NCBI RefSeq assembly: GCF_001011035.1
Contig: NZ_CP011492.1
Span: 7,495,447 to 7,559,446, forward strand
DNA: 64,000 nt
DNA from: Streptomyces sp. CNQ-509
Lineage (GTDB): Bacteria; Actinomycetota; Actinomycetes; Streptomycetales; Streptomycetaceae
Direction of reading: 5' to 3'
Below, piece after piece: positions 12,401-20,200 of the stretch (positions are counted from its first letter, which is position 1; each line of letters begins with the position of its first letter). The notes beneath the pieces were generated by a model. That model was given only the letters and a program-made list of their open reading frames with translations. It was not told where the DNA came from and did no database searches. The position numbers and the translations under genes are program-made.

Positions 12401-15400
12401 GGCGCACGCCCTGGAGGCGGGGGCGGTCGTCCAGGACGGGCCCGACGGACCGGAGCTCACACTGACGCTCTCCTGGGCGGGCGGGCTGCTGGACGACGCG
12501 GACGCCGACCGCCTGGGCGCCACCTGGCTGCGCATGATCGCCGGTCTCGCCACCCACGCCGCGCACCCGGCCGCGGGCGGGCACACCCCCTCCGACTTCC
12601 CGCTCCTCGCGCTCACGCAGGACGCCGTGGCGGAACTGGAGACGGCCGTGCCCGCGCTGGCCGACGTGTGGCCGCTGTCGCCGCTCCAGCAAGGGCTGCT
12701 GTTCCACGCCGACTTCGACGATGCGGGACCGGACGTCTACGAGGGCCGCCGCGCCCTCGCGCTCGACGGCCCGCTGGACACCGACCGGCTCCGCGCCGCC
12801 TGGGCGACGGTCCTCGACCGGCACCCCATCCTCCGCGCGAGCTTCCACCGGCTCGCGTCGGGCGAGGCGGTGCAGGTCATCGCCCGCGACGTACCGCTGC
12901 CCTGGCGCGAGGCCGATCTCTCCGGACTCGACGCGGCCGAAGCGGCGCGCGAGCTGCGGCGGCTGACGGAGGAGGACCGGGCCGAGCGGTTCGACCTCAC
13001 CACCGCGCCGCCGCTGCGGTTCCTGCTGGTGCGTCTCGGCGAGGACCGGCACCAGCTCCTGGTCGGCAACCACCACATCGTCATGGACGGCTGGTCGCTG
13101 CCCCTGCTGATCGGCGAGGTCTCCGCCGCCTATGCCGCGGCCGGCGACGGGAGCCGGCTGCCCGCCGTCGCCTCGTACGCCGACTACCTCGGATGGCTCG
13201 CCCGCCAGGACGAGGACGCGGCGCGGGGGGCGTGGCGCGCGGAGCTGGCCGGGGCCGACGAACCGACGCTCGTCGTGCCGGCGGAGTCGGTGCGGGCGCC
13301 GGTGCTGCCGGAGCGGGTGCGCTACGAGTTCGGCGCGGAGCTGTCGGCGGGTGTGGCGGAGCTGGCCCGGGCACACGGGGTGACCGTGAACACCGTGGTG
13401 CAGGGCGCCTGGGCGCTGGTGCTGGCGCGGCTCGCGGGCCGTGACGACGTGGTGTTCGGCGCCACCGCCGCGGGCCGCCCGCCCGAGCTGCCGGGCGTGG
13501 AGTCGATCATCGGGCTGTTCCTCAACACCCTGCCGGTGCGTGTCCGTCTCGACGGTGCGCAGCGCGTGGCCGACATGCTGACCGGGCTTCAGGAGCGGCA
13601 GGTGGCGCTGATGGCGCACCAGCACATCGGGCTCCAGGAGGTGCAGAAGGCGGCGGGCCCGGGCGGTACGTTCGACACGCTCGTGGTCTTCGAGAACTAC
13701 CCGGCGCCGCCCGCCGGTCCGCGCGATCCCGAGGCGCTGACCATCCGCCCCGCGGGCGTCACCGAGGACACCGGCCACTACCCGCTGACGCTGATCGCCG
13801 TCCCCGGCGAGCGCATCCAGGGCGACTTCATCTACCGCCCCGACGTCTTCGACCGCGACCGCGCGGAGGGCATCCTCGCCTCCTTCGAGCACGTGCTGGC
13901 GCAACTGGTCGCCGATCCCGCCGCTCCCGTAGGACGCGTGGCCGCCGTGACGGAGGCGGGCCGCGCGCTGGTGACCGGCGAGTGGAACCGCACCGGGGCC
14001 CCGCTGCCGGCCGCACCACTGCCCGAGCTGTTCTCCGTTCAGGTGGGGCGGTCGTCGGGGGCGGTGGCGTTGGTGGCCGGTGGGGAGTCGTTGTCGTACG
14101 GGGAGCTGGGGGGCCGTGTGGGGCGGCTGGGCCGGTATCTGGTGGCGGCGGGGGTGGGGCCCGAGGTCCGGGTGGCGGTGGTGGTGGAGCGGTCGGCGTT
14201 GCTGGTCGAGGCGTTGCTTGCGGTGTCGCTGGCCGGGGGTGTGTTCGTGCCTGTGGATCCCGGCTATCCGCCTGAGCGGGTGGTGTTCGTGCTGGGGGAT
14301 GCCGATCCGGCGGTGGTCCTGTGCACGGTGGCGACGCGGGACGTACTGCCGGAGGACGTGCGGGCGGTGGTGCTGGACGATCCGGCGGTGGCGGCCGAGG
14401 TGGTCGCGTATCCGGGTGGGGTGCTGCGGGCGGAGGAGCGGCGGGGTCCGCTGACGGCCGATCATGCCGCGTACGTCATCTACACCTCCGGCTCCACCGG
14501 CACCCCCAAGGGCGTCGTCGTCTCCCACCGCGGCCTGGGCAACTTGGCCCGCGCACAGATCGACCGCTTCGCGGTCGGTCCGCAATCTCGGGTCCTGCAG
14601 TTCGCGTCGGCGAGCTTCGACGCCGCCGTCTCCGAGCTGTGCATGGCGTTGCTGTCGGGTGCGGCGCTCGTCGTCCCCGCCGCCGGTGAACTGCCGCCGC
14701 ACCTCTCCCTGGGCGAGGCCCTCCGTGCCGCCGGTGCCACCCACGTGACGGTCCCGCCGAGCGTGCCCGCCGTTACCGACGAACTGCCGGACACCCTCGA
14801 AACCCTCGTCGTCGCCGGTGAGGCGTGCCCGCCCGGGCTGGTCGGCCGCTGGTCTGCGGGGCGGCGGATGGTCAACGCGTACGGCCCCACCGAGGCCACC
14901 GTCTGCGCCACGATGAGCGTCCCGCTGACGCCCGGCACCGACCCCGTGCCCATCGGCGCCCCGATGGCGAACGTCCGCGCGTACGTCCTCGACACCTTCC
15001 TGCAGCCGGTCGCGCCGGGTGTCACCGGCGAGCTGTACGTCGCCGGGCCCGGCCTGGCCCGCGGCTACCGCGGCCGTCCCGGGCTGACCGCGGAGCGGTT
15101 CGTGGCCTGCCCGTTCACGCCCGGCGAGCGGATGTACCGCACCGGCGACCTGACGCGCTGGACGGGCGAGGGCGAACTGGTCTTCGCCGGCCGGGCCGAC
15201 GAGCAGGTCAAGGTGCGCGGCCACCGCATCGAGCCGGGCGAGATCGAAACCGCGCTCGGCGCGCACCCGGACGTCGCCCAGGCCGTGGTCGCCGCCCGGC
15301 AGGACCGTCCCGGCGAGAGCAGACTCGTCGCGTACGTCGTCCCCTCAGGACCGTACGACGACGGCGAACTGCCGTCCGTGCTGCGCGAGCATGTGCGGGA

Positions 15401-17285
15401 GCGGCTGCCGGAGTACATGGTGCCGGCCGCCGTCGTGCCGCTGGAGCGGATGCCGCTCACCCCGCACGGCAAGGTGGACCGCGGGGCGCTGCCCGCCCCC
15501 GACTTCGCCCGGCTGGTCTCCGACCGCGAGCCGGGCACGGCGGCCGAGGCGGCGCTGTGCGCGCTGTTCGCCGAGGTGCTGGCGCTGGAGCGGGTCGGGC
15601 CCGACGACAGCTTCTTCGCGCTGGGCGGCGACTCCATCACCTCGATGCAGCTCGCCTCCCGCGCCCGGCGCGCGGGGTACGTGCTGACGCCACGGCAGAT
15701 CTTCGAGGAGAAGACCCCCGAGCGGCTGGCGCTGGTCGTGCAGGCGGCGGACGGTGCGCCGGCGGTGGCGGACGTGGGCGTCGGGGAGGTGCCGTGGACC
15801 CCGGTCATGCGGCGGCTCGGCGAGGGCGTCGCGGGCGGCCGGTTCGCGCAGTGGACCGTCGTCGGCGCCCCCGCGGACCTCACGGCGGACGTGCTGGCCA
15901 CGGGGCTCGGAGCGCTGCTCGACACGCACGACATGCTGCGGGCCCGCACGGACCTGTCCGACGCGGCGGCTCCCCGGCTCGTCGTCGCCGGGCGCGGTAC
16001 GTACGACGCGGCGGGACTGGTGACCCGTACCGACGCCGTGGGCGTGCCCGACGACGGCCTCGACGAGGCGGCGAGCGGCGTGGCCCGCGAGGCGGTCGCG
16101 CGGCTGGACCCGGCGGCGGGCGTGATGGTGCAGGCGGTCTGGCTGGACGCCGGCCCCGGCCGGGTCGGGCGGGTGGTACTCGCCGTGCACCACCTGGTGG
16201 TCGACGGGGTGTCCTGGCGGATCCTGCTGCCCGACCTCCGGGCCGCGTGCGAGGCCGCCGCCGCGGGGGAGGAGCCCGTGCTCGACCCGGTCCCGGTGTC
16301 GTTCCGCCGCTGGGCCCGCACCCTCGTGGCCGAGGCCGCGAGCGAGCGGCGGCGGGCGGAGCCGGCGCAGTGGACGGCGCTGCTCGGGGAGCCCGAGCCG
16401 CCGCTGGGCCACCGGCCGCTCGATCCGGCGGTCGACACCGCCCCCACGCTGCGCAACCGCTCCTGGACCGTGCCCGCGGACCAGGCCGCCACGCTTGTCG
16501 GCCGTACGCCGGGGGTGTTCCACTGCGGCGTCCACGAGGTGCTGCTCGCCACGCTCGCCGGGGCGGTCGCGGGGTGGCGGCCGGGCGCGCACGACGGCGT
16601 CCTCGTGGACATCGAGGGGCACGGCCGCGAGCCGGTCGGCGACCTCGACCTCACGCGGACAGTGGGCTGGTTCACCGGCGTGCACCCGCTGCGGCTGCGG
16701 ACCTCGGGCATCGACCTCGACGCCGTACGGGCCGGGGGCGCCGCGGCCGGCGAGCTGCTGAAGTCCGTCAAGGAACAGGCGCAGGAGATCCCCGGCGACG
16801 GCCTCGGCCACGGGCTGCTGCGCCACCTCAACCCCGAGACGGTAGAGGTGATGGCGGCGCTGCCGCAGCCGCAGATCGGCTTCAACTACCTCGGCCGCTT
16901 CCCCGCCGCCGGCCCCGCGGGTCCCGTACGGGCCTGGCAGCCGGCCGGCGAGACCGCGGTCGGCGGCTCCGCCGCCGCCGGTATGCCCGTGGCGCACGCG
17001 CTGGAGGCGGGCGCCGTGGTGCAGGACGGGCCCGCGGGCCCGGCGCTGACGGTGACCCTGTCGTGGGTCAGCGGGCTGCTTGCCGACGCGGACGCCGAAC
17101 GCCTCGGCGCCGCCTGGCTGGAGCTGCTCGCCGGACTCGCCGCGCACACCGAGGACCCGGACGCCGGCGGGCACACGCCCTCCGACTTCCCCCTGCTCGA
17201 CCTCGCCCAGAACCAGATCGAAGAGCTCGAAGCGGCGTTCGCCGACGAGCAGTCCCGGCCGGGCCGACCGGCGCGAAGCCGTTGA
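3450..17285 (+). CDS. NRPS, three modules: (C-A-PCP-E)x3
   Basis: A 4,611-residue synthetase. The ATG at 3450 is chosen because GAGGAGA lies 9 bases upstream and the next NRPS begins in the same way (MSRSLVEDVWPLSP); an in-frame ATG at 3369 has no such support. Module 1: C about 5-445 (HHLLMDG at 144), A about 455-960 with pocket D-I-Y-H-L-G-L-L-C-K, the 4-hydroxyphenylglycine type, PCP Ser996, E (HHLVVDG at 1187). Module 2: C from about 1541, A from about 1980 with the unassigned pocket D-A-L-S-V-G-T-V-I-K, PCP Ser2531, E. Module 3: C from about 3069, A from about 3509 with D-A-S-T-V-A-A-V-C-K, the tyrosine code of glycopeptide synthetases, PCP Ser4062, E. All C domains begin WPLSPLQ(E/Q)G and follow an E domain, so they should be D-accepting. 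The product segment is D-Hpg, D-x, D-Tyr. No MbtH-like gene is present in the window. Confidence 0.95.
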   Translation: MTRSAVEDVWPLSPLQEGLLFHAAFDEEGPDVYQGQRLLELAGPVDPERLRASWEALLQRHAALRASFRRRKSGEAVQVIARDVTLPWEVADVSDRPEADALAEAGRLAARARAERFDPAAAPLLRLLLVRLGAERYRLVVTSHHLLMDGWSMPVLLGELSAVYAAGGDARGLPPVTSYREYLAWLRRQDKDAARAAWRAELAGADEPTLVAPADPGRLPVAPESLIAEIPQELYVGLVALARTRGLTLNTVVQGAWAMVLARLAGRTDVVFGATASGRPPELPGVESMVGLFINTLPVRVRLDGAQPAADMLAALQDRQSALVVHQHLGLPEVQRISGSGGVFDTIVVYENYPLPPEGAPDPGMFALRMAGGQEAAHYPLTLVAAPGEQMSFKLDYRPDLFDRAAARTVFERLVRVLEQIAADPAAPVGRIDMIAAADRARVVGEWNATGAPLPAASVPELFAAHAVRSPDAPAVSDGPRTLSYGELDAASARLAAHLTAAGVRRGNRVAVVMERSADLLVVLLGVWKAGAAYVPVDPGYPAERVAFLLADSAPAAVVCTRETRAAVPGDAAAVLVVLDDPPTAAALADRPTAAPVPVGATDVAYVMYTSGSTGTPKGVAVPHGAVVVLAGESGWEAGPGEAVLMHAPHAFDISLYEVWVPLAAGGRVVIAEPGAVDAERVRRAVAGAGVSRLHVTAGLFRVLAEESPECFTGLREVLTGGDVVSGAAVARVREACPGLSVRHLYGPTEITLCATWHALRPGDTAGAVLPVGRPMANRRVYVLDAFLQPVPPGVVGELYVAGPGLARGYLGRAVLTAERFVSCPFDPGGRMYRTGDLACWTDEGLLHFAGRADEQVKIRGYRVELGEVESVLAVHEDVAQAVVVAREDRPGEKRLIGYVVPDGRPVEAEQLRGHVAAVLPEYMVPAAVVVLDELPLTVNGKVDWAALPAPGFAGRATGRVPAGAAEEALCALFAEVLGLERVGADDDFFALGGDSITSMQLASRARRAGYVLTPRQIFEEKTPERLALVAGSARRRSPVRDDGVGDVPWTPVMRRLGLRAAAPGFAQWTVAGAPAGLGLAALTGGLGAVLDAHDMLRARTDLADAAHPRLTVGKRGSVDPAALVTRIDASDGDDLDDTGGGGLDALAEREARAAAGRLDPAAGTMVQVVWLDAGPARIGRIVLVLHHLVVDGVSWRILLPDLRAACEAVGEGRKPELEPVGTSFRRWSRELAAQAGQPERAAEAAAWAALLGAPEPPLGTRALEPARDTAATLRSRTWTVPAGQAETLTGHTPVVFHTGVHEVLLATLAGAVARWRPGAYDELLVDIEGHGREPAGDADLARTVGWFTSVRPVRASVSGIDLDGVRAGGAAAGALLKAVKEQARAVPGDGLGYELLRYLNPGTADAMAALPQPQIGFNYLGRFAAGGPSGPVGAWQLAGDTAVGGSVDPGLPLAHALEASAAVRDTAAGPELTITLSWAGGLLADADAERLGAVWLEMLAGLAAHTEDPAAGGHTPSDFPLLALTQEAVEELEAAVPAPADIWPLSPLQEGMLFHATYDDDSRDVYKSQRVLALDGPLDTRRLRAAWETVLARHTALRASFHRLAASGEAVQVVERDVPLPWRTVDLSGTDSGVVSEEVARLAAEELRQPMDLGRAPLLRFLLIRLGDRAHRMVITSHHILADGWSMPVVFNEVSEVYAAGGTDSGRTPAASYGDYLAWLGRQDKEAAREAWRAELAGVDEPTLVVPADPGREPVVPEECLVGLTDETTAALGVWARERGLTVNTVVQGAWALVLARLAGRSDVVFGATVAGRPAELPGVESMVGLFINTLPVRVRLDGGQRVVDLLADVQRRQSALTGHQHLGLQEIQELAGAGATFDTMLMFENYPRNDLELPGTGPADDAIGITQVRSMAGTHYPLAIGVVPADRLHVRVTYRPDLFGAGEAEGLARRLVRVLEGVVADPSVRVGDVEVLDARERTAVVSGWNATELAVPSGLVLDRFEARVRRAPEAVAVRCGAEALSYGELDARANRLARYVRRLGVGRESRVGLCLPRGVEMVAGMLAVWKAGGAYVPLDPGYPAERLGFMIADSGAAVVVGAAGSLAEVPTGAARVVLLDEASAEIAAESVEPLQSALEPGQLAYVIYTSGSTGRPKGVAVPHMGPANLAEVMCPVLGVAEGVTALQFASFSFDAAVLDVVVTLAAGGTLAIASGEEREEPAALAEMIRNVGVSVASVVPSLLSVLDPAAVRGVRNWVLGAELLTADLASRWTGQARVWNTYGPTEATVITSATLLDADIEPHDAPPSIGRPIGNARTYVLDDFLRPVPPGVVGELYIAGPGLARGYIGRGGLTGERFVACPFEPGARMYRSGDLARWSSDGLLHFAGRADEQVKIRGFRIEPGEIEAVLAAHPEVAHTAVVVREDQPGDKRLVGYVVPVGGRVEPDAVREFAAARLPEHMIPAAIVALDALPLTPNGKTDRAALPAPDLAERASGRAPEGATEETLCALFADVLSLQRVGADDDFFALGGDSITSMQLASRARREGLVLTPRQVFEQRTPERLAVVVGAARTALPAPARARDTGEVPWTPAMRAQGVRAADADFAQWMVVGAPASLTRPVLTGGLAALLDAHAMLRARADVSDPANPRLVVPERGTVDPARLVTRIDAAGTTDLDALAAREARTAAAQLRPEDGSMADVVWLDAGPSRVGRLVLVAHHLVVDGMSWRILLPDLQSACTALADNRQPTLDPVPTPFRHWAHALVTQAASTHRTDELQPWTDLLATPEPPLGHRPLDPTTDTAATQRRREWTVPAAQAALVAGRVPAAFHTGVHEVLLATLAGAVVHWRPDTTDNGVLVDIEGHGRESEGDVDLSRTVGWFTSSHPVRVDVSGARLDDALAGGAAAGSLLKSVKEQVRAIPGDGLGHDLLRHLNPETADAMAALPRPQIGFNYLGRFPAPAPASSVRAWQPAGDTALGGSVAPDMPVAHALEAGAVVQDGPDGPELTLTLSWAGGLLDDADADRLGATWLRMIAGLATHAAHPAAGGHTPSDFPLLALTQDAVAELETAVPALADVWPLSPLQQGLLFHADFDDAGPDVYEGRRALALDGPLDTDRLRAAWATVLDRHPILRASFHRLASGEAVQVIARDVPLPWREADLSGLDAAEAARELRRLTEEDRAERFDLTTAPPLRFLLVRLGEDRHQLLVGNHHIVMDGWSLPLLIGEVSAAYAAAGDGSRLPAVASYADYLGWLARQDEDAARGAWRAELAGADEPTLVVPAESVRAPVLPERVRYEFGAELSAGVAELARAHGVTVNTVVQGAWALVLARLAGRDDVVFGATAAGRPPELPGVESIIGLFLNTLPVRVRLDGAQRVADMLTGLQERQVALMAHQHIGLQEVQKAAGPGGTFDTLVVFENYPAPPAGPRDPEALTIRPAGVTEDTGHYPLTLIAVPGERIQGDFIYRPDVFDRDRAEGILASFEHVLAQLVADPAAPVGRVAAVTEAGRALVTGEWNRTGAPLPAAPLPELFSVQVGRSSGAVALVAGGESLSYGELGGRVGRLGRYLVAAGVGPEVRVAVVVERSALLVEALLAVSLAGGVFVPVDPGYPPERVVFVLGDADPAVVLCTVATRDVLPEDVRAVVLDDPAVAAEVVAYPGGVLRAEERRGPLTADHAAYVIYTSGSTGTPKGVVVSHRGLGNLARAQIDRFAVGPQSRVLQFASASFDAAVSELCMALLSGAALVVPAAGELPPHLSLGEALRAAGATHVTVPPSVPAVTDELPDTLETLVVAGEACPPGLVGRWSAGRRMVNAYGPTEATVCATMSVPLTPGTDPVPIGAPMANVRAYVLDTFLQPVAPGVTGELYVAGPGLARGYRGRPGLTAERFVACPFTPGERMYRTGDLTRWTGEGELVFAGRADEQVKVRGHRIEPGEIETALGAHPDVAQAVVAARQDRPGESRLVAYVVPSGPYDDGELPSVLREHVRERLPEYMVPAAVVPLERMPLTPHGKVDRGALPAPDFARLVSDREPGTAAEAALCALFAEVLALERVGPDDSFFALGGDSITSMQLASRARRAGYVLTPRQIFEEKTPERLALVVQAADGAPAVADVGVGEVPWTPVMRRLGEGVAGGRFAQWTVVGAPADLTADVLATGLGALLDTHDMLRARTDLSDAAAPRLVVAGRGTYDAAGLVTRTDAVGVPDDGLDEAASGVAREAVARLDPAAGVMVQAVWLDAGPGRVGRVVLAVHHLVVDGVSWRILLPDLRAACEAAAAGEEPVLDPVPVSFRRWARTLVAEAASERRRAEPAQWTALLGEPEPPLGHRPLDPAVDTAPTLRNRSWTVPADQAATLVGRTPGVFHCGVHEVLLATLAGAVAGWRPGAHDGVLVDIEGHGREPVGDLDLTRTVGWFTGVHPLRLRTSGIDLDAVRAGGAAAGELLKSVKEQAQEIPGDGLGHGLLRHLNPETVEVMAALPQPQIGFNYLGRFPAAGPAGPVRAWQPAGETAVGGSAAAGMPVAHALEAGAVVQDGPAGPALTVTLSWVSGLLADADAERLGAAWLELLAGLAAHTEDPDAGGHTPSDFPLLDLAQNQIEELEAAFADEQSRPGRPARSR
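9296..10744 (+). repeat. Near-identical A-domain copy 2
   Basis: Counterpart of 1-1449, inside module 2 of the three-module synthetase. Both copies encode the same pocket residues, so homogenisation preserves one substrate specificity. Confidence 0.9.
11219..11854 (+). repeat. Identical E-domain tract copy 2
   Basis: Counterpart of 1906-2541. Identity ends at 11855, where the two E domains diverge quickly. Confidence 0.88.
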
Positions 17286-17298
17286 TGAGGAGAGTGCG

Positions 17299-20200
17299 AT
17301 GAGCCGATCCCTGGTCGAGGACGTGTGGCCGCTGTCGCCGCTGCAGGAAGGCATGCTCTTCCACGCGGCGCTCGCCGGCACCGGACCCGACGTCTACACC
17401 GTGCAGTCCGCCCTGGACATCGAAGGTCCCCTGGATCCCGCCCGGCTGCGCGCGTCGTGGCAGGCGCTCCTCGCCCGGCACGCCGCGCTGCGCGCCTGCT
17501 TCCGGCAGGTCAGCGGCGCGAAGATGGTGCAGGTCATCGCGGGTGACGTGGCGCTGCCGTGGCGGGAGGAGGATCTGTCCGGGCTCACCGAGGACGACGC
17601 GAGGGCCGAGCTGGACCGGCTCACGGCGCGCCGGCTCGCCGAGCGGATCGACCTGGCGAGCGCGCCGCTGATGCGCTTCCTCCTCGTCCGTCTCGGGGCG
17701 GACCGGCACCGGCTGGTGATGACGTTCCACCACATCCTCATGGACGGCTGGTCGATGCCCGTCCTGCTCACCGAGCTGTCCGCCGTCTACGCCGCCGGGG
17801 GCGACGCCTCGAAGCTGAAGAGGGTGCCGTCGTACGGCCAGTACCTGGCGTGGCTGGGCCGCCAGGACAAGGATGCGGCGCGCGCCGCCTGGCGGGCGGA
17901 GCTGGCGGGAGCCGACGAACCGACGCTCGTCGTCCCCGCCGACCCGACGCGCGCGGCCGTCTTCCCCGAGCACGTCTTCGGTGACGTCCCCGAGGACGTC
18001 ACGAAGGGCCTGCGGGACCTGGCCCGCGCGGAGGGCCTCACCCTCAACACCGTCGTGCAGGGCGCCTGGTCGCTCGTCCTGGCCCGGCTGGCGCGCCGCA
18101 CGGACGTCGTCTTCGGCGCCACCGCCGCCGGGCGGCCCGCGGAGCTGGCGGGCGTCGAGTCGATGGTGGGCCTGCTGCTCAACACCCTGCCGGTGCGCGT
18201 ACGGCTCGACGGCGGGCAGCCGGTGACGGAGCTGCTGGCCGGCCTCCAGCGGCGCCAGTCGGAGCTGATGGCGCACCAGCACCTCGGGCTGCCGGAGGTA
18301 CAGCGACTCGCGGGCCCCGGCGCGGTCTTCGACACCCTGGTGCTCTACGAGAGCTTCCCCCCGCCGCCCGCCGGGGCGGGCGGTCCGGACGCGCTGACCA
18401 TCCGCCCGTCGGGCATGTCCCGGGACGCGGCGCACTACCCGCTGACGCTGGTCGTGACCCCGGCCGGGGACCGGCTGCGCTGCAAACTCGACTACCGGCC
18501 CGACCTGTTCGACCCCGCCGCCGCCACGGCGATCTTCCAGCGGGTGGTGCGGGTGCTGGAGCAGGTGGTGGCGGACCCGTCGGTGCGGGTGGGAGACGTG
18601 GACGTACTGGCGGCAGGGGAGCGGACGCCGGTGGTGTCGGGGTGGAACGCGACGGAGCTGGCGGTGCCGTCGGGTTCGGTGCTGGACCGGTTCGAGGCGC
18701 GGGCGCGGCGGGCTCCGGAGGCGGTGGCCGTGCGGTGTGGTGCGGAGGCGTTGTCGTACGGGGAGTTGGATGCGCGGGCGAATCGGCTGGCGCGGTATCT
18801 CCAGAGACTCGGGGTGGGCCGGGAGTCGCGGGTGGGGCTGTGCCTGCCGCGGGGCGTGGAGATGATCGCGGCGATGCTCGCGGTGTGGAAGGCCGGGGGC
18901 GCGTACGTGCCGCTCGATCCCGCTTATCCGGCGGAGCGGCTGGCGTTCATGGCCTCCGACAGCGGGGCGCAGGTCGTGCTGAGCACGGGAGAGCTGGCGC
19001 CCGAGGGTGCGGTGCGGCTGGACGAGGCCGCGGGGGAGATCGCGGCGGAGTCGGTGGAGCCGCTGGGCACGGTGCCGGAGCCGGGGCAGCTTGCGTACGT
19101 GATCTACACCTCCGGATCCACGGGCCGCCCCAAGGGCGTCGCGGTGCCCCACCGCGGCCCGGCGAACCTGGCCGAGGCGATGCGGCCGGTCCTGGGGATG
19201 GCGGAGGACGTGACGGCGCTGCAGTTCGCGTCGTTCAGCTTCGACGCCGCGGTGCTGGACGTCGCCGTCACGCTGGCGGCGGGCGGCACGCTGGCGATCG
19301 CATCGGACGAGGAGCGTGTGGAGCCCGCGGCGCTGGCCGGGATGGTCCGTAGCGCCGGGGTGTCCGTGGCCAGCGTGGTGCCGTCCCTCATGAGCGCCCT
19401 CGACCCGGCCGCGGTCACGGGTGTACGGAACTGGGTGCTGGGCGCCGAACTGCTCACCGCCGACCTGGCGTCCCGCTGGACCGGCCAGGCCAAGGTGTGG
19501 AACACGTACGGCCCGACCGAGGCCACCGTCATCACCACCGCCACCCCCCTCGACGCGGACCTCACCCCCGCCGACCCGCCGCCCCCCATCGGCCGCCCCA
19601 TCGGCAACACCCGCACCTACGTGCTCGACGACTTCCTCCGGCCCGTGCCGCAGGGCGTCGCCGGTGAGGTGTACATCGCGGGACCGGGCCTGGCCCGCGG
19701 CTACATCGGCCGCGGCGGGCTCACCGCAGAACGCTTCGTCGCCTGCCCCTTCGAACCCGGCACACGCATGTACCGCTCCGGCGACCTCGCCGCCTGGACG
19801 CCCGACGGACAACTGGCCTTCCGCGGCCGCGCCGACGAGCAGGTCAAGATCCGCGGCTTCCGTGTCGAACCCGGCGAGATCGAAGCCGTCCTCGCCGCCC
19901 ACCCCGACGTGTCCCGCGCCGCCGTCGTCGTACGCGAGGACCGGCCCGGCGACAAGAGGCTCGCCGCCTACGTCGTCCCCGGCGGCCGGGAGGCGGACAT
20001 CGACGCGGTGCGCGCCCACGCCGCCGCCCGGCTGCCCGCGCACATGCTGCCCGCCGCCGTGCTCGCCCTGGAGAGCCTGCCGCTGACGCCCAGCGGCAAG
20101 CTCGACCGCGCCGCCCTGCCCGCCCCCGACTTCGCCGAGCGCGCCACCGGCCGTGCACCCGAGGGCGAGACCGAGGAGGCGCTGTGCGCGCTCTTCGCCG

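Noticed and set aside
9810..15266. Very long open frame (about 1,800 codons) on the minus strand inside the NRPS
   Set aside because: It is the antisense mirror of a GC-rich coding strand; the sequence is Arg/Gly/His-rich with no domain, while the plus strand has continuous NRPS motifs.
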